Positions 1 to 11,750 are shown, counted from the stretch's first letter. The stretch: 64,000 bases of DNA from Bostrychus sinensis (GCA_020698575.1 CM036248.1:10569729-10633728); one strand, 5' to 3'. Program-made: numbers and translations. Notes: generated by a model from the sequence alone, not told the origin.

Positions 1-1199
1 GGCTGTGGCCATTACTGCGATAACTGTAGACCCTTTTACAAGTGACGTAATCAGACAAGCTGCACATGCATTTTGTGGATACGAGTATGGTTTTTAAAAG
101 AATAAAAGTAGAATATTTTTTGTAACTTCTTCTCCAAAATAACATTCAGCTAATTTAGCATTTAGCTTATATGCTAATTATGAAGCTAACTGCTACATTA
201 AAGAGAACAGCTAATTGTCAATGGAGTCACTAATGTTCTCTACCCAGGCACTGACTGAATGTAGTCGATTGGTTGCCATTTGCCATCTTGTTAATTCCTA
301 ATTGGCCAAGTTTGGTGGCTAATGCTAATAGCACTACAATGCGCACGCAGCGTTGTTGTTTACAAACAGTAAAAAGGTCTATTTATGTATACACTGCCTC
401 CTTTAGACTTGTCGTTATCCAGAGGCGACCTGACCATTCCTACAAACATTTTACTCAATGCTTTTAACGCGTCTATTGCATTGGGTCTTTACTCGAAGCT
501 AACTTCAGATTGCGCTAATGGCTACAGCCGCTTGTTGTCCGCTTGCTTTTTTTTTCATTAATGAATGTTTTGGGTTTTATTGTTTTGTCCACCACATGCA
601 CACGATGACAGTAATGACGACAAACTTCCACAAATGAAACATGAGTGGGTTTGACCTGTCTCTAACAAACTATACAAAACTCAAACTGAACTTCCATAAT
701 GTGTACCTGTGGACGTATTACAAGTACAGGCAGAAACCCAAGATGGCCACCACTCTTTGATTCCTTAGTTATAAACATTAGCATTTTAGTTTTGCTGCAG
801 AAACCTCAATGCTTAAAAAAGTATATTAGATCTTTTGAAATTTAGATGATGCATTTTCTGTTGTTCTATGTGGGAATGTGTCTATATGGCGGCCATATTG
901 GAGAGGTCAAAGATATGTAATGTTTAAATGGAAAGAATGGTCAAAATTAACGAAATATTTAACCTTTTTATTTATATATAGATAGTAAGTTACCAATACA
1001 TTAATCTTACTTGACAGCAGATCATTGCTACAACATATGTACATAGCTAAATCACACAGTAGCGGTAGAATTACTTACAATACAATTCATGCTTTTGAAC
1101 ACAGAAGATTATCATTGTTAGCATCTTTTATTTACAGAGATTCCTCTCAAGTCATTTTTAGACACTTTAGTAGTAATGATGTGTTTATTTCTCTCCTTT
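1..1199. other. No gene seen
   Basis: This is AT-rich sequence with short open frames that have no protein-like composition. I see no splice-bounded coding segment, RNA gene or clear repeat boundary. It lies about 14 kb beyond the psd2 stop codon, so it is intergenic or belongs to a neighbouring gene's intron. Confidence 0.5.
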
Positions 1200-1378
1200 C
1201 AGCTTTTTTCATCACCACAGTCTGCCTCCTAGTGTGCAGTGATTCACATATATTGATTTGGCATAGGTTTTTATTCCAGATGCCCTTACTGACGCAATCC
1301 TCTGCATTTATCCAAACTTGGGGCTGGCACAAAAGTACGCTCTCTAGCTTGTGACCCCTTGTGGCTGGAGTAGTCATT
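1200..1378 (+). repeat. Dispersed teleost repeat, family A copy 1
   Basis: The segment contains CACCACAG, a stretch close to GTGTGCAGTGATT, GATGCCCTTACTGACGCAA and a TTTATCC...TTGGG block, in that order. The same block order occurs near 42826, 50188 and, partly, 53549. I recognise it as a common interspersed fish sequence but cannot name the family or say whether it is a SINE or a transposon fragment. Confidence 0.6.
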
Positions 1379-2201
1379 AATTATGTCTTTTCTTATCATT
1401 AAATCATATGGACAAATCTAGTGTATTGCTTTCTAGCGTTTTTGACCTTCCCAATATGGCTGCCTTATATACACAGTTCCACAGTTCGAATGCTTTATTT
1501 CCTTTTTGTATATCTTTAGTTATACGGGAACAGACTTGACCTCTCTTTGCAGCCCCCGGCGGTTCAAACATGGCGTCTCTGTCTCCGGTTTCTTGTAATA
1601 CATCCATTGGTGCAACTGAAAACCAAATCCTCTGCGTTTCTGGTTTCAGCGTTTGTTTTTAAGCCTCTCTCTCTTTCTTGCTCTCTCTCATTGGCCCGTT
1701 CTCAGTTTTCTCGGCCAATCACAGCCAAGCACTTATGACTCACCTCGAAACCACTGACTGAGGGCTCCTAAAGCAGACTGTACAGGCTACTCTTGTGTAT
1801 AGATAAATATATATAAAGATAGAAAAGTTATTATGATGTTTTAACAATGATGGTGGATTCTGGATTTTTCTTAAAGGGATAGAGCAGTATTTTGTATACG
1901 TGGGTCTATGATGCACTTATGGTTTGCTAATTTAGTCACTGCAGTAGTTAAAAGTACAGTCAGAGTTTGGAGAAGCAGACAGGAGCAAGGACACAGAGGC
2001 TAAATTAGGTTCTGCTGTAAGTGGGGCCAGTGAACATTTGAATTTTAAACTCTTATCATTAAATCACTGAATGACTTAAATAAATTTGTGGTCCATAAAG
2101 TAAATTACCATATAATTAAACAATTAAGTATCTAAACATTATTTTACTTTATGTTTACGTTTTGGTTACACATAATTATCTATCTACTATTAGGCATTTA
2201 G
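1379..2201. other. No gene seen
   Basis: A short moderately GC-rich stretch near 1540-1740 contains CTCT runs and two CCAAT-type motifs. It shows no reading frame I recognise, and the rest is AT-rich unique sequence. Confidence 0.45.
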
Positions 2202-2684
2202 TTAAAGCTTCCATGTTATGCTTTTTAAATAATTTTGGACACATTTGCATTAGTATTTCATGTTTTATAACTTAAAATAATGTATATGTATGGAAAACTC
2301 TTCTTTTGAGGAGCTGTTACCTTTGCAGAAAACATTGAGATTAGGTGTCTGCTGGCAACAGTGGGGAATGGACAGAGCATAAAATGGCTAATTACCACAG
2401 CTTTTAGCAACATAATGCTAACAGATAGATAAATGAACTGACTGCTTCGTAATAATGGCAATTTAAGCTCTGAAATGATCAGCACTTCCTGGTTTTACGA
2501 GTCTACGAAGAGCCGTGAGACCGAGCGTTTTCAGCTCTTGAGAAAGGCACGGCCTCAGCATACAGGACTACTCAAACATGTTACTGAAACACAATACTAC
2601 AGGTTTGTTTTTGAGGTGGAAACAACATTAAAACATGGTTAAAAGCTAAAAAAAAGTAAACTTAGCAGAATAGGGAACCTTTAA
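2202..2684 (-). mobile_element. MITE family F1, copy 1 (inverted orientation)
   Basis: A roughly 480-bp non-autonomous element begins TTAAAGCTTCC and ends GGAACCTTTAA. Internal landmarks shared with the other copies are GAGACCGAGCG, a block near TTTGAGGTGGAAACAACAT and GGCAACAGTGGGGAATGGAC. Its ends are short inverted repeats beginning with TTAA. It has no coding capacity. Confidence 0.75.
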
Positions 2685-3480
2685 CATTAAAACTATACTC
2701 AACCTCTATGTGACCTACCAGCAGCTGCTCCCGTCTGCTTCTCCAAACTCGCTGACCTTTTCCCACTGCAGTGAATCTATAACCTCTCTTTAAGTATCGT
2801 GTTGACTCACTTTTACAAAACAACGTTACTGTCCCTTTAAGAGCGGGGATCAATGCACAAAGAACATATCCCATGTCACCTTTACCATGTCCCCCATAAG
2901 AGATACTATGTTGTACTTTCAAAAATATTTTAACTGTGGTGTGTGCGTGTGTGTGCGTGTATATACAAGTAAATATTATATAAATATATGGTTTGGTATA
3001 TATGACGCTCCTCTTTATTTCTGAAAATAAGACATGTAAAAAAAACAAAAAACAAAAACACGATAGCGACGACATATTGCTGTTTACTTTCTTCGTCTTT
3101 TATACTTAACAAAAAGCATTGAATAAAAACTTGCACTTTAGATATATAAGGAAAGTAAAAATCTGCATATTATTTTTGATAGGGATCTCACATTCAAAGA
3201 GTATAAACCAGGCTTCGTGTCTATTGCTGGACAGAGATGTAATTTTTTTGAGTTATTCTTGAAGTATATTTTGTCTGTGTATCGGAGGGTTTACTAAAAG
3301 TACTTGCATGACAAAGTAGTGCTACACCGATGTTTTTTTAGTTGGTAAATTGTCTGAATACTGTGATAACAATCCTCTCGTTTCATGTTTAAAAAACCCC
3401 TGGATATATTTCTTACTGAATTATGGCCTTTTTCCTGGACTTATAAATGACGATGGTGCTTTATATTTTGGCTTCGATGA
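2685..3480. other. No gene; TG-rich and AT-rich spacer
   Basis: This contains a short imperfect GTGTGCGTG tract near 2939-2960 and otherwise AT-rich unique sequence. Open frames here are low-complexity and not protein-like. Confidence 0.45.
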
Positions 3481-3481
3481 C

Positions 3482-3515
3482 GCCCCCCCCCCTTCCTCCC
3501 TCCCCCCCTCCTCCG
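3482..3515 (-). repeat. Polypyrimidine tract, G-rich on the minus strand
   Basis: Several C runs, the longest about ten bases, separated by one to four bases. On the minus strand this reads as G runs with short loops, which fits a G-quadruplex pattern. A CT-dinucleotide run follows at about 3597-3611. Confidence 0.7.
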
Positions 3516-3935
3516 GAAAAATACTCATCTCAAAAAAAACATGGCTCCACACACACACACGACGTCCCGATGTTTTTATTTTATGTTCTGTACCGCTCTC
3601 TCTCTCTCTCTCGTTCTCACACTTCCTTATTAAATTTATGTTTATGGCAAAAAACTAAAGATGTGTTGCTGTTTTGTACATTGCTGTTTCTGTTTTGATG
3701 TTTGGGGGAGAAGTCTTGTCTGAAAACTAATCGCGCAATAAAAAATCATTCCACACGTGGCTGTCTATGTGCACAACTGTCTTACAACACTGGAGGTTTG
3801 GACACCGTAAATCACCAGGGTTTCATTAAATAACTTTATTTTACATACAGTGGTAATATTTGTATTGAACCTGTCAACTTGTTTCCTAACAAATGTATTT
3901 CTGACATTTGGTTTATGGGAGATTGATGTTAAGTG

Positions 3936-4330
3936 TTCCTGCAGGTATCAGCAACTCTAATTTAATGCTATTTAATGCGGTTTTTAACATTTTGAATGCT
4001 ACAAACACAATTGCAGCAGCTTAAATTGCCAACATTTATTTGCAAGTACTGTAAAATACGGTTCACAAAGCAACAATAATGTTAAGACAAATATCTGGGT
4101 TATTTCAAACTGGTTCCTCCCGTCTATCACGCTTAGGCTACGGAAATGGTCAGTTATTATTTATATATACATATTTCTATTCAAAAATAAAACTAATAAT
4201 GCCAGCAATTTTATTTCAGAACTATTTTAAAATGCTCAATGCCTGTTGGAATCAAATTTAATGCTTTTTAATGCCATTTAATTTGTGAAACATCTATTTA
4301 ATGACTTGATGCTTTTTAAAACCCTGCACT
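3936..4330. repeat. AT-rich TTTAATGC-containing repeat
   Basis: The motif TTTAATGC/TTTTTAATGCC recurs at both ends, around 3960-3990 and 4258-4325. Near-terminal CCTGCAGG and CCCTGCA blocks suggest a MITE-like element with degraded inverted ends. No coding content. Confidence 0.45.
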
Positions 4331-4498
4331 TCTGGATTAGGGGTAAGGTAAGGAGTAATTCACTCATGGTCAAGTCACAAGTAAACATCGAGTTATAACC
4401 AAGTTACTGAGCAAGTCCAGGTCAATCTTCATGAGAAGCAAGCTGTGTCGACTCATACACACGTTCTGTTTTTGGCCAAATTGTTCTTACACTTTTAT

Positions 4499-5033
4499 AC
4501 AGGGTTCATACATTTTTTTTTTTAACCAAGAATTTTCCCAAAACTTTTGACTAAATTTCCAAGACCTGAAAAATGACTTACATGTGTTTAAATAGTGTTC
4601 AAAATGTCCAGTGGTACATTAGAAACATACTTTTGCTGGATTTTCTTTTGTTAAATTTGGGAATTAGTCAGTTGAAGAAAAAAAAATGTTGGGGCTTCTT
4701 TCCCAGAAATATATTATTAAACTAATTTTACTGACTAATAGCCCATACACCAGTGACTAAAAGATAATTATGCTATATTAATTAATCATCATCATATTTA
4801 GTTCAGATATTCTGACAAAAAAGAAAGGCATAGTCACTTTTTCCTGCAGTGAGAACACAGCCAAGAGGACAGCGTTTCTACTTATACTGAATGTTACTCA
4901 GACGGTTTACATTTCCACAACTTTCTCAAAACTTTACATCAAATTATACATTTTCAAAACACTCAAAGGAATGGAAATTGCATTTTAAAATTCCCTGACT
5001 TTTCCAGGTTTTCCATGACTGTATGAACCTTTT
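4499..5033. mobile_element. MITE with ATACA/TGTAT inverted ends
   Basis: The left end reads ACAGGGTTCATACA and the right end TGTATGAACCTTTT, an inverted pair about 535 bp apart. Subterminal blocks such as TTTTCCCAAAA and TTTTCCAGG are also arranged symmetrically. It encodes nothing and ends directly beside the minisatellite that follows. Confidence 0.65.
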
Positions 5034-5060
5034 TTATAGTTACCTACAGACAGTAGTGAT

Positions 5061-5345
5061 CACACAGAGGCTGGGGACAGTCTGGAGGGCCACACAGAGT
5101 CTGGGGACAGTGTGGAGGGCCACACAGAGTCTGGGGACAGTCTGGAGGGCCACACAGAGGCTGGGGACAGTGTGGAGGGCCACACAGAGTCTGGGGACAG
5201 TCTGGAGGGCCACACAGAGGCTGGGGACAGTGTGGAGGGCCACACAGAGTCTGGGGACAGTCTGGAGGGCCACACAGAGGCTGGGGACAGTGTGGAGGGC
5301 CACACAGAGGCTGGGGACAGTCTGGAGGGCCACACAGAGGCTGGG
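5061..5345. repeat. 30-bp minisatellite, about 9.5 units
   Basis: The unit is CACACAGAG(G/T)CTGGGGACAG followed by T(C/G)TGGAGGGC. Units start every 30 bp from 5061 to 5331, with a partial last unit. G/T and C/G variants alternate, giving a partial 60-bp higher-order period. Because 30 is a multiple of three and the unit has few stop triplets, it stays open in several frames on both strands, which explains the overlapping ORFs. Confidence 0.95.
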
Positions 5346-6130
5346 CCTGATGAGTAACTTGTGATATGAAACAACAGACGATAGATGAGCGATGTGTGCG
5401 AGGCTTTGGGTGAAGTGAGAAGGCTACAAAAGTGTGTTATATCTGAAACTAAAAACGTCAAACTGTAGCCTGCCTTCAGCAGTTTTCAGGTTCTTGTACA
5501 GTTTAGCTCCTGTGCTCATTAGCATAAGAAAACACAAATGCACTGCTGTTTTAACACATTTACGTTACTCTCAAATTTATCCTGAACTTTATGTAAAAAC
5601 AAATCACTTTATTCATTTAGCTCAAGTCCGAGTTAAGTTTAAAGCCTTGAAAAGCAAGTCAAAGTCAAGTCTTTTTTTAATATTTGTGAAGCAAGTCCTA
5701 AAGATTGTGATCTAAGTTAAGTCTTGTGACTCGAGTCTCCCTCCTCTGCTTTACTGTGCATGTTTTTGGAGATAAGGGAAACCTACACAGACACAGAAAG
5801 ACCCGACACAGTCCAGGATTAAACCCAGGACCTTGCTAACACAGAGTTAAAGCAAAAGTCTGAGAGAGCTCTGTGCTGTTACTGATCATGAGATGTTTCC
5901 TGTGTGACGCTTTTGTCAAGAGACACCTTTTTTTTTTATCAGACCAGAGGCAGGGGGAGTGTTTTCTGATCACTGACAGATTTTAGATGGAGCCTTTTTG
6001 CACCTCCCTTTCTTCAATACTTTTTTCTCTGTCAGTCCTTTTTTTTTTTACACATGATTTCTAAATGTATTTGTTTCTTTGTATGGATTACTTGGATTGT
6101 TGATGACATCTGGTGAAAGTTTCCTGTCCT
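5346..6130. other. No gene seen
   Basis: Unique sequence with poly-T runs near 5928 and 6040. No coding exon or complete repeat was recognised. Confidence 0.4.
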
Positions 6131-6631
6131 GTGGTGGAATGTAACGAAGTAAAAGTACTTAGTTTCTTTACTTAAATACAGTTTTTATGCATCTGTATGT
6201 ATCTCGAGTACATTTTACAAGGGGTACTTTTACTTTTTACTCCACTACATTTTTTGAATTGGTTTGAAGTAAAAAGTATTTTAAATTTAGTTTAAAATCC
6301 TTCGTTTTTGCTGTGTCGTCATTGTAGACAGTAGTTCAGTATAAAAGACGCAGTAAAGTAATCTTCACCTACAGATTCAGTCTCTGCTGCACCGTTAACC
6401 TTTAGTTTTTCCCAGTTTCCAACAGTTTTTCAGCAAAATCTCTCACCTTTAACACATTAATGAGTTGCTGAATCTGTGCAAAATACTTTTAGTTCTTTAT
6501 TCACAATTACATTTAAAAGTGAGTACTTTTATACTTTTATTTCAGCAGAAATTTTCACATGATACTTTTACTTTTACTTGAGCTCCTTTATCTGTACTTT
6601 TACTAAAAATTGAGCACTTCTTCCATCGCTG
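6131..6631. mobile_element. MITE with AAGTACTTTTAC-type ends
   Basis: It starts CTGTGGTGGAATGTAACGAA and ends with TTGAGCACTTCTTCCATCG. Subterminal AGTAAAAGTAC/GTACTTTTACT motifs lie in opposite orientations. Related pieces lie at 44592-45340 and 57775-57920. This is a common non-autonomous fish element type and has no ORF. Confidence 0.65.
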
Positions 6632-6825
6632 GTCAGTAACATGTCAGACATATATTTGTTGAGAAAAGTGGCAACATGTTTAATATTTATTTTACCTGCT
6701 GTATATATTTCACAGTAGCACATAAAAAATATATCAGATGTTGAAACAGATATTTTACCATTTCATTCAATTAAAAAGCGCAAAGATCAATACTTAATGT
6801 AAACGATGTAGACTACTCAGGAACT

Positions 6826-7137
6826 GTGATGCACTGTGTATTCTGACATCTTTCTATCAGAACCAGGATTCATTTCTTCAGGCGTTTGAGCTACAGGAGC
6901 TCACACAGGCCAAACTTCACTCCCCACCTGCATCACCTGTCGCTGGTTCACCTCTGTTCCTTCTTTGGTCCACTTTTGACAGATCCTGAGCACTGCAGAC
7001 CGGGAACGTCCCACAAGAGCTGCAGTTCTGGCTCTGACCCAGTCGTCAAATCCTTACACTCCCTCCCACTATGAAGAGATAATCTGTTATTCACTTTACC
7101 TGTCAGTGGTCATAATGTTACGGCTGGTCAGTGTATG
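6826..7137 (-). mobile_element. Tc1/mariner-like transposon, 5' remnant
   Basis: Read on the minus strand, it starts at a terminal block containing CATTATGACCACTGACAGGT and continues into degraded transposase N-terminal sequence (CAGAACTGCAGCTCTTGTGG, then GTCAGAATACACAGTGCATC). It breaks off at about 6826. Only the terminal repeat and the DNA-binding portion remain; no catalytic region is present. A relic of the same family lies at 9690-9870. Confidence 0.75.
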
Positions 7138-7474
7138 TAATGTGTCCTATAATCTGCTGTTATCTGTTTTAATGCTTTTCTTTTCTGAGACCAGCTCTTT
7201 AATATTGTTCTGTCAATAATATCTGACTTTTACTGTTCACTCTCCAATAAGAACTTCAAACCCACACATCAAAGTAAGATAATGTAACTATTCTCTGCTG
7301 AAAGGGACACAGTTACTTGTTAGGTTTAATAATCAAGTTTTTTTGTTTTTTTTTAATGAAATACTACTGGCACCCACACAGATAAATGCACCTTGATTTG
7401 GTTTAATTTAGAGCCAGTTTTATTCCAGGTTTGGGGATTAAATTGGGAAATTGGAGGTGTACACCATTGTTTAG
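7138..7474. other. No gene; flank of the GTTTAGTCC array
   Basis: The stretch at 7390-7440 (GGTTTAATTTAGAGCCAG and TTTTATTCC) matches sequence beside the array at 15.7 kb. It is therefore probably part of the same larger element. The rest is unique. Confidence 0.5.
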
Positions 7475-7965
7475 TCCTGGTTATGGGCTGGTTTAGTTTT
7501 GGATTAGTCCTGCCTTAGACATGGTTTGGTTCCAGTTAAGTCCTAATTTAGACCTACTTTAGACTAGTCTTGATTTAGTCTCAGTTTAGTCCTGGTTTAG
7601 ACCTAGTTTAGCCTTAGTTTAGACCTGGTTAAGTCCCAGTTTAGATCTAGTTTAGTCCTGTTTCAGATATGGTTTTGTCCCAGTTTAGTCCTGCTTAAGA
7701 CCTGGTTTAGGCCTAGTTTAGTCTTGGCTCAGACATGGTTTGGTCTCAGTTTAGTCCCAGATGGTTTCCGTATGTTTAGTCCCAGTTTAGACCTGGTTTA
7801 ATCTTGGTTTAGCCTTGGTATAGTCCTAGTTTAGTCCCAGCTATCATATAGTATCATTTAGTCTCAGTTTAGTCTCATTTTAGGCCTGGTTAAGACCTGG
7901 TTTAGGCCTAGATTAGTCCTGGTCTAATCCTGGTTTAGTCTCAGTTTAGTCCTGGTTTATTCAGC
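7475..7965 (+). repeat. Degenerate GGTTTAGTCCTGG array 1
   Basis: Dozens of imperfect 11-13-bp units of the type GGTTTAGTCCT, GGTTTAGACCT and AGTTTAGTCTC run head to tail. Spacing is irregular, so this is a degenerate short-period tandem repeat, not a clean microsatellite. It is one of at least seven such arrays in the window. Confidence 0.9.
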
Positions 7966-8221
7966 CTTTTGGCAGCCATTATATTTAAACTTACTATTAC
8001 TATTACTATTTAAACTTTATCCTCTGAACTCTTTCAGAAGGAGAATCCCAGTTATAGTCATAGCTAACTGTGCTAAGCTAACACTTAATAAACAAACTGT
8101 AAGAGTCAAGAATCATTTAATCACTGAAGTTACACAATTAAACTGTAAACAATGTTATGTGAAACCAATTCTTACCTCATTTCAGCTGATTTTCTGGTTG
8201 GAAATGATGAAAAAGTTGGTG

Positions 8222-8262
8222 AGCAGCAGTAGTAGTAGTAGTAATAGTAGTAGCAGTAGCAT
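8222..8262 (+). repeat. AGC/AGT trinucleotide tract
   Basis: Imperfect run of AGC, AGT and AAT triplets. The resulting serine/asparagine-rich frame is a microsatellite artefact, not a gene. Confidence 0.85.
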
Positions 8263-8629
8263 TTGGCATGTTGCAGTAAATAAAGACACAGGTGTGAGTA
8301 ATTATTTTAAAAACAAAAAACTGTTGCATCCAACTAAACTAAATCAGAATAATAATACTACATGAGTCATTGCAAGTGCTAATAGTAACACATTCTGGCT
8401 TTTGTTTTGTTCATTTCATTCTTGGCTAGCACTGATCGAGCAGCTTTGTTCCCACATTTTCCCAATTTTCATTTTTACCACAACAGTCTATTTATTGAAG
8501 TGCAAGGTCCCAACAGTAAATAAAACACTTAGATTTATAAAGATTATTTCCTCTTGTCCCTTTCATTGTTAGCATAATGTAGCCTTCAGAGTTTAGCCTG
8601 GACTTTCTTGCTAACATGAGGCTAAACTA

Positions 8630-9325
8630 AGGTAACCAGATGTTCCTATTTAACCGGGACAGTCCCAGTTTTAGTCTCCTTGTCCCATGTCCCAACACAT
8701 ATCTGTAAAAACACTCATTTGTCCCAGCTTTAGCCATTAGAAAAGCATGGGGCACTTAAAAACATTTGTCCAATTTAAATTTTTAATTTTAAAATGAAAA
8801 TTTATTGATAAAAAATAATGATATGGTAAATCATTTTAGTGGCAAAAATCTTTAAACAAGTGGGTTTTAAGTTTCCTATGCTTTTCTATTTGTTAAAATT
8901 GGGACAACTGGGACATAAAATAATATAATAATACATTTTATTTATAAAAGCGCTTTTCATGACACTCAAAGACGCTAAAAGTGTTTTTACAGATGTGTCT
9001 TGGGAAATGGGACAAGGAGCCTAAAACTGGCACTGTCCTGGTTAATAAGGGACATTTGGTCATGCTAGTGCACCTACATTTTAAGTAAGATTTTAAGTGG
9101 ACTAATAAAAAACAATGACGTGGTAAATAAATTTAGAGACAAAAGTCTTTCGACAAATGTGTTTTTAGTTTCCTGTGAGTTTCTGTTGGTTAAAATGGGG
9201 GCAGCTGGGACATGATTTGTTGAAAACTAGGACATATGAGTGTTTTTACAGATGTGTGTTGGGACATGGGACAAGCGACTAAAACTGGGACTGTCCCGGG
9301 TAAATAGAGACGTCTGGTCACCCTA
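8630..9325. mobile_element. Nested or tandem MITEs with GGTnACCAGA ends
   Basis: The left end reads GGTAACCAGATGTTCC and the right end GTCTGGTCACCCT. The block GTTTTTACAGATGTGTNTTGGGA, with GGGACAAGG-type and TGTCCCGG-type neighbours, occurs three times, at about 8690, 8985 and 9242. That indicates at least two overlapping copies of one element. A third partial copy lies at 63040-63180. Non-coding. Confidence 0.65.
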
Positions 9326-9351
9326 AACAAGTCTAAACCTAAACAAATAGG

Positions 9352-9630
9352 GCTGGGTACCTTTGTGTTATCAAAATTATATTTTTTATTCAATACCAAG
9401 TTTCAATCCCTAGTGGGACCTTTAATGTTCCTTTGCATGAATCAAATAAATAACAGAATAAATCATACAAACTACTGGTTTTAACTTTCAGCTAAGAATT
9501 TTGCTAAAAAATGTGTCTTTTATTCAGTATTATTGTGTTTTATGATTGTAAAAGTTGAATTAGCTCAACATAGGAATCAGAAAAAGTATCGCTCAGGTAC
9601 CAGTATCAAAACCAGGTATTGTTTAAGAAC
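9352..9630 (+). mobile_element. MITE with GGGCTGGGTACC ends, copy 1
   Basis: It starts GGGCTGGGTACC and includes CAATACCAAGTTTCAA, ACTACTGGTTTTAACTT and TAGCTCAACATAGGAATCAG. The same blocks occur in reverse order and opposite strand at 40088-40416. Two copies facing opposite ways define a roughly 300-bp non-autonomous element. Confidence 0.8.
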
Positions 9631-9689
9631 TGGTATCAAAACCAGTCCCAGTCATGGTCTAAGAATAAGCCCAGGGGGGTACAGAGGAA

Positions 9690-9870
9690 AATGTTTTGAA
9701 TCACTGCTGCAGACGACTGGGTCAGAACATCTCCAAAACTGCAGCTCTTGTGTGGTGTTCCTGGTCTGCAGAGGTCAGGATCTCTATCAAAACTGGTCCA
9801 AGAGAGAAACAGTGGTGAAAAACATACACAGAAAACATTACTCTGAGAAAAAGTGAAGAATGACACTGAG
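9690..9870 (+). mobile_element. Tc1/mariner-like transposase fragment
   Basis: The run ACTGGGTCAGAACATCTCC, AAACTGCAGCTCTTGTG, GGTCTGCAGAGGTCAGGAT and GGTCCAAGAGAGAAACAGTG corresponds to the N-terminal, helix-turn-helix part of the transposase also seen, inverted, at 6826-7137. It is short, frame-broken and lacks both catalytic regions. Confidence 0.7.
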
Positions 9871-10811
9871 ACAGGAGCCATCTTGGTCTGTATAAAAGCT
9901 TACTTTATGAAGCACAGACTAAATACTCAGTAAATAGTGGTTTACATGTGAGAGCGTCCTGCCCCGACATCTCAGATATACAAACGAAAACAAAGACAGG
10001 ATCGACATCAAAGTGCCCAGGTCTTTTTAAATTAAACATCAACAAATATATTCTCACAGTCCTATGTTACAGCACTAGACCCTAAAACACCAGAGGGAGG
10101 GGGCGGGGGGTTATTAAGAGCACGACGAGGCAGAGAGACTAACGGGACAGAGTGTGTAAAAAGCATTTATACTATTAATATTCCAGCTGTAGAAAACATC
10201 TGTGCAAGGGTCGGGTACAGAAGTTTAGTCCCAGGACTTTAAAATGACAAGCAGCAGAGTTATGGGAGTCCTGGAGTCACGTGGTTTAAACCTGGTCTAA
10301 GGTCTTAATCCAACAAAAATATGTTAAAAAGTTGATTAAGAGGAGACGACACAAGCACTTTTCAGACCAAAGTACAGTGAGAGTTTAACATCTGAAAGGG
10401 ACCAAAAAGAAATGAATTAGTAAGTAAACGGAATGTTTTTCTTGAGCATACTAAAACAAAAACATGATGGGATGATCAAAAAATACAAAAAAATCTTCTG
10501 AACGTCTCCTAATTGTGACAATATTTCTGGCAAAAGCATAGCAAGAAAAAGCAAAGCAACCTTGGCCTGTGTCACTTGGACTAATGCTGCCTTCATGTGC
10601 TGTTGGAGAGAAACGACTGCTAACAACTCACCAGCGACTTAGATTTAAGCTGGATTTAAATGTATTTTTTAAGACACTTTTAATGCCACCAATAATTCAC
10701 ATCCAACTTGCAAAAAGAATAAAATCTTTTGTTTATTAGTTAGATAACTTACAAACGTTTTTGTTGCGGCTGTAGGTGGATCTTACGTTGCTGAAAAGAT
10801 CCCATATTCTG
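9871..10811. other. No gene seen; possible distal psd2 3' flank
   Basis: Unique, moderately AT-rich sequence. It lies downstream of psd2 in transcript terms. I see no feature that fixes a polyadenylation site, so it could be distal 3' UTR or intergenic. Confidence 0.35.
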
Positions 10812-11165
10812 ATGCTCCCTGCTGGTGGGGAATAGACAGAGCATAAAATGGCTATTTAGCATGGCTATTAGCAACTTGACGCTAACAGATAAATAAATGA
10901 GCTGACTGCTTTGTACTGATGGTAATTTAAGCTCTGAAATTATCAGAATTTATCTGGTGACGGTGAATGAACCTTGTCTGCATAGAGCTGTGAGACCGAG
11001 CGTTTTCAGATCTTTAGAAGAGCACGGGCTCAGCAAACAGGATTACTCAAACGTGTTAATGAAACAACATACTACTCCAGGTCTGTTTTTGATGTGGAAA
11101 CAACAAACAATTATAATATGATTAAAAACTCAAAAAAGTCAATTTAGCAGAATAGGGGACCTTTA
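10812..11165 (-). mobile_element. MITE family F1, copy 2 (truncated)
   Basis: It shares GCTGGTGGGGAATAGACAG, GTGAGACCGAGCG and AGCAGAATAGGGGACCTTTAA with copy 1 at 2202-2684. The right terminus is intact. The other end is missing or rearranged near 10800. Confidence 0.75.
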
Positions 11166-11195
11166 ATTTTTTTAAAGACTTTGGGGATACTCTCT

Positions 11196-11264
11196 AATAA
11201 TAATAATAATAATAATAATAGTAATAATAATAATAATAATATTAATAATAATAATAATAGTAAT
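11196..11264 (+). repeat. AAT trinucleotide microsatellite
   Basis: About twenty AAT units with a few AGT/ATT interruptions, directly after the F1 MITE. Confidence 0.95.
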
Positions 11265-11379
11265 TGTAAACACCGTCCTGAGTTGAAGCACATGAACACC
11301 CAGCATTAGTTTGTACCTTTGAGACACTTTTACAGATTCTTTTCCCACTATAAAATGAACACAAACCCAGTATCTGACC

Positions 11380-11750
11380 CTTGTATAAAACTGACTCCAG
11401 GTCTGAAGATGAACGTCGTCTCCACATCTGTCGTATTAAAGTCTCTACAGTCGTGTCGTTGGGGGTGAAAAGCTGTGCGTTTGGTCCGGCTCCGTCGATT
11501 AAGGCGCTCTCGTCCGGACGTCAGTACCTGCCCTTTCTCCTCGTGTCCCGCCGGTCCACCTCTAATTCCTCTTCTGTGAAAAACAGAACATGTGCCTCCC
11601 GTACACAAACGTACTGAGAAACCGCTCGTATGGCTCTTCTCAGAAACCGTCCTGTCGTCCTGCTGCCCCCCCGGCCCACGTGGAGGATGTTTGGATACAG
11701 AGATTTAACGCGCTTAAGCTGCGCCTCGCTCTGCAGAGTCAGGTGTTTCT
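11380..11750 (-). other. CpG-rich unexplained segment with a 75-codon open frame
   Basis: This stretch has far more CpG than its surroundings and is open in several frames. On the minus strand a frame from a possible acceptor (CTGCAG just upstream of 11748) runs 75 codons to TGA at 11521-11523. It includes VCVREAHVLFFTEEELEVDR. Other frames on both strands are also open for 60-86 codons, so the coding signal is weak. It could be a terminal exon of an unrecognised gene, conserved psd2 3' UTR, or a CpG-rich repeat. I do not recognise the peptide. Confidence 0.3.

Noticed and set aside
5061..5345. CRISPR-like regular spacing
   Set aside because: Repeats abut with no unique spacers and the genome is a vertebrate's. 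It is a plain minisatellite.
5023..5364. Open frame encoding a repeated decapeptide
   Set aside because: It is the 30-bp minisatellite read in frame. Other frames on both strands are open too, so there is no coding evidence.
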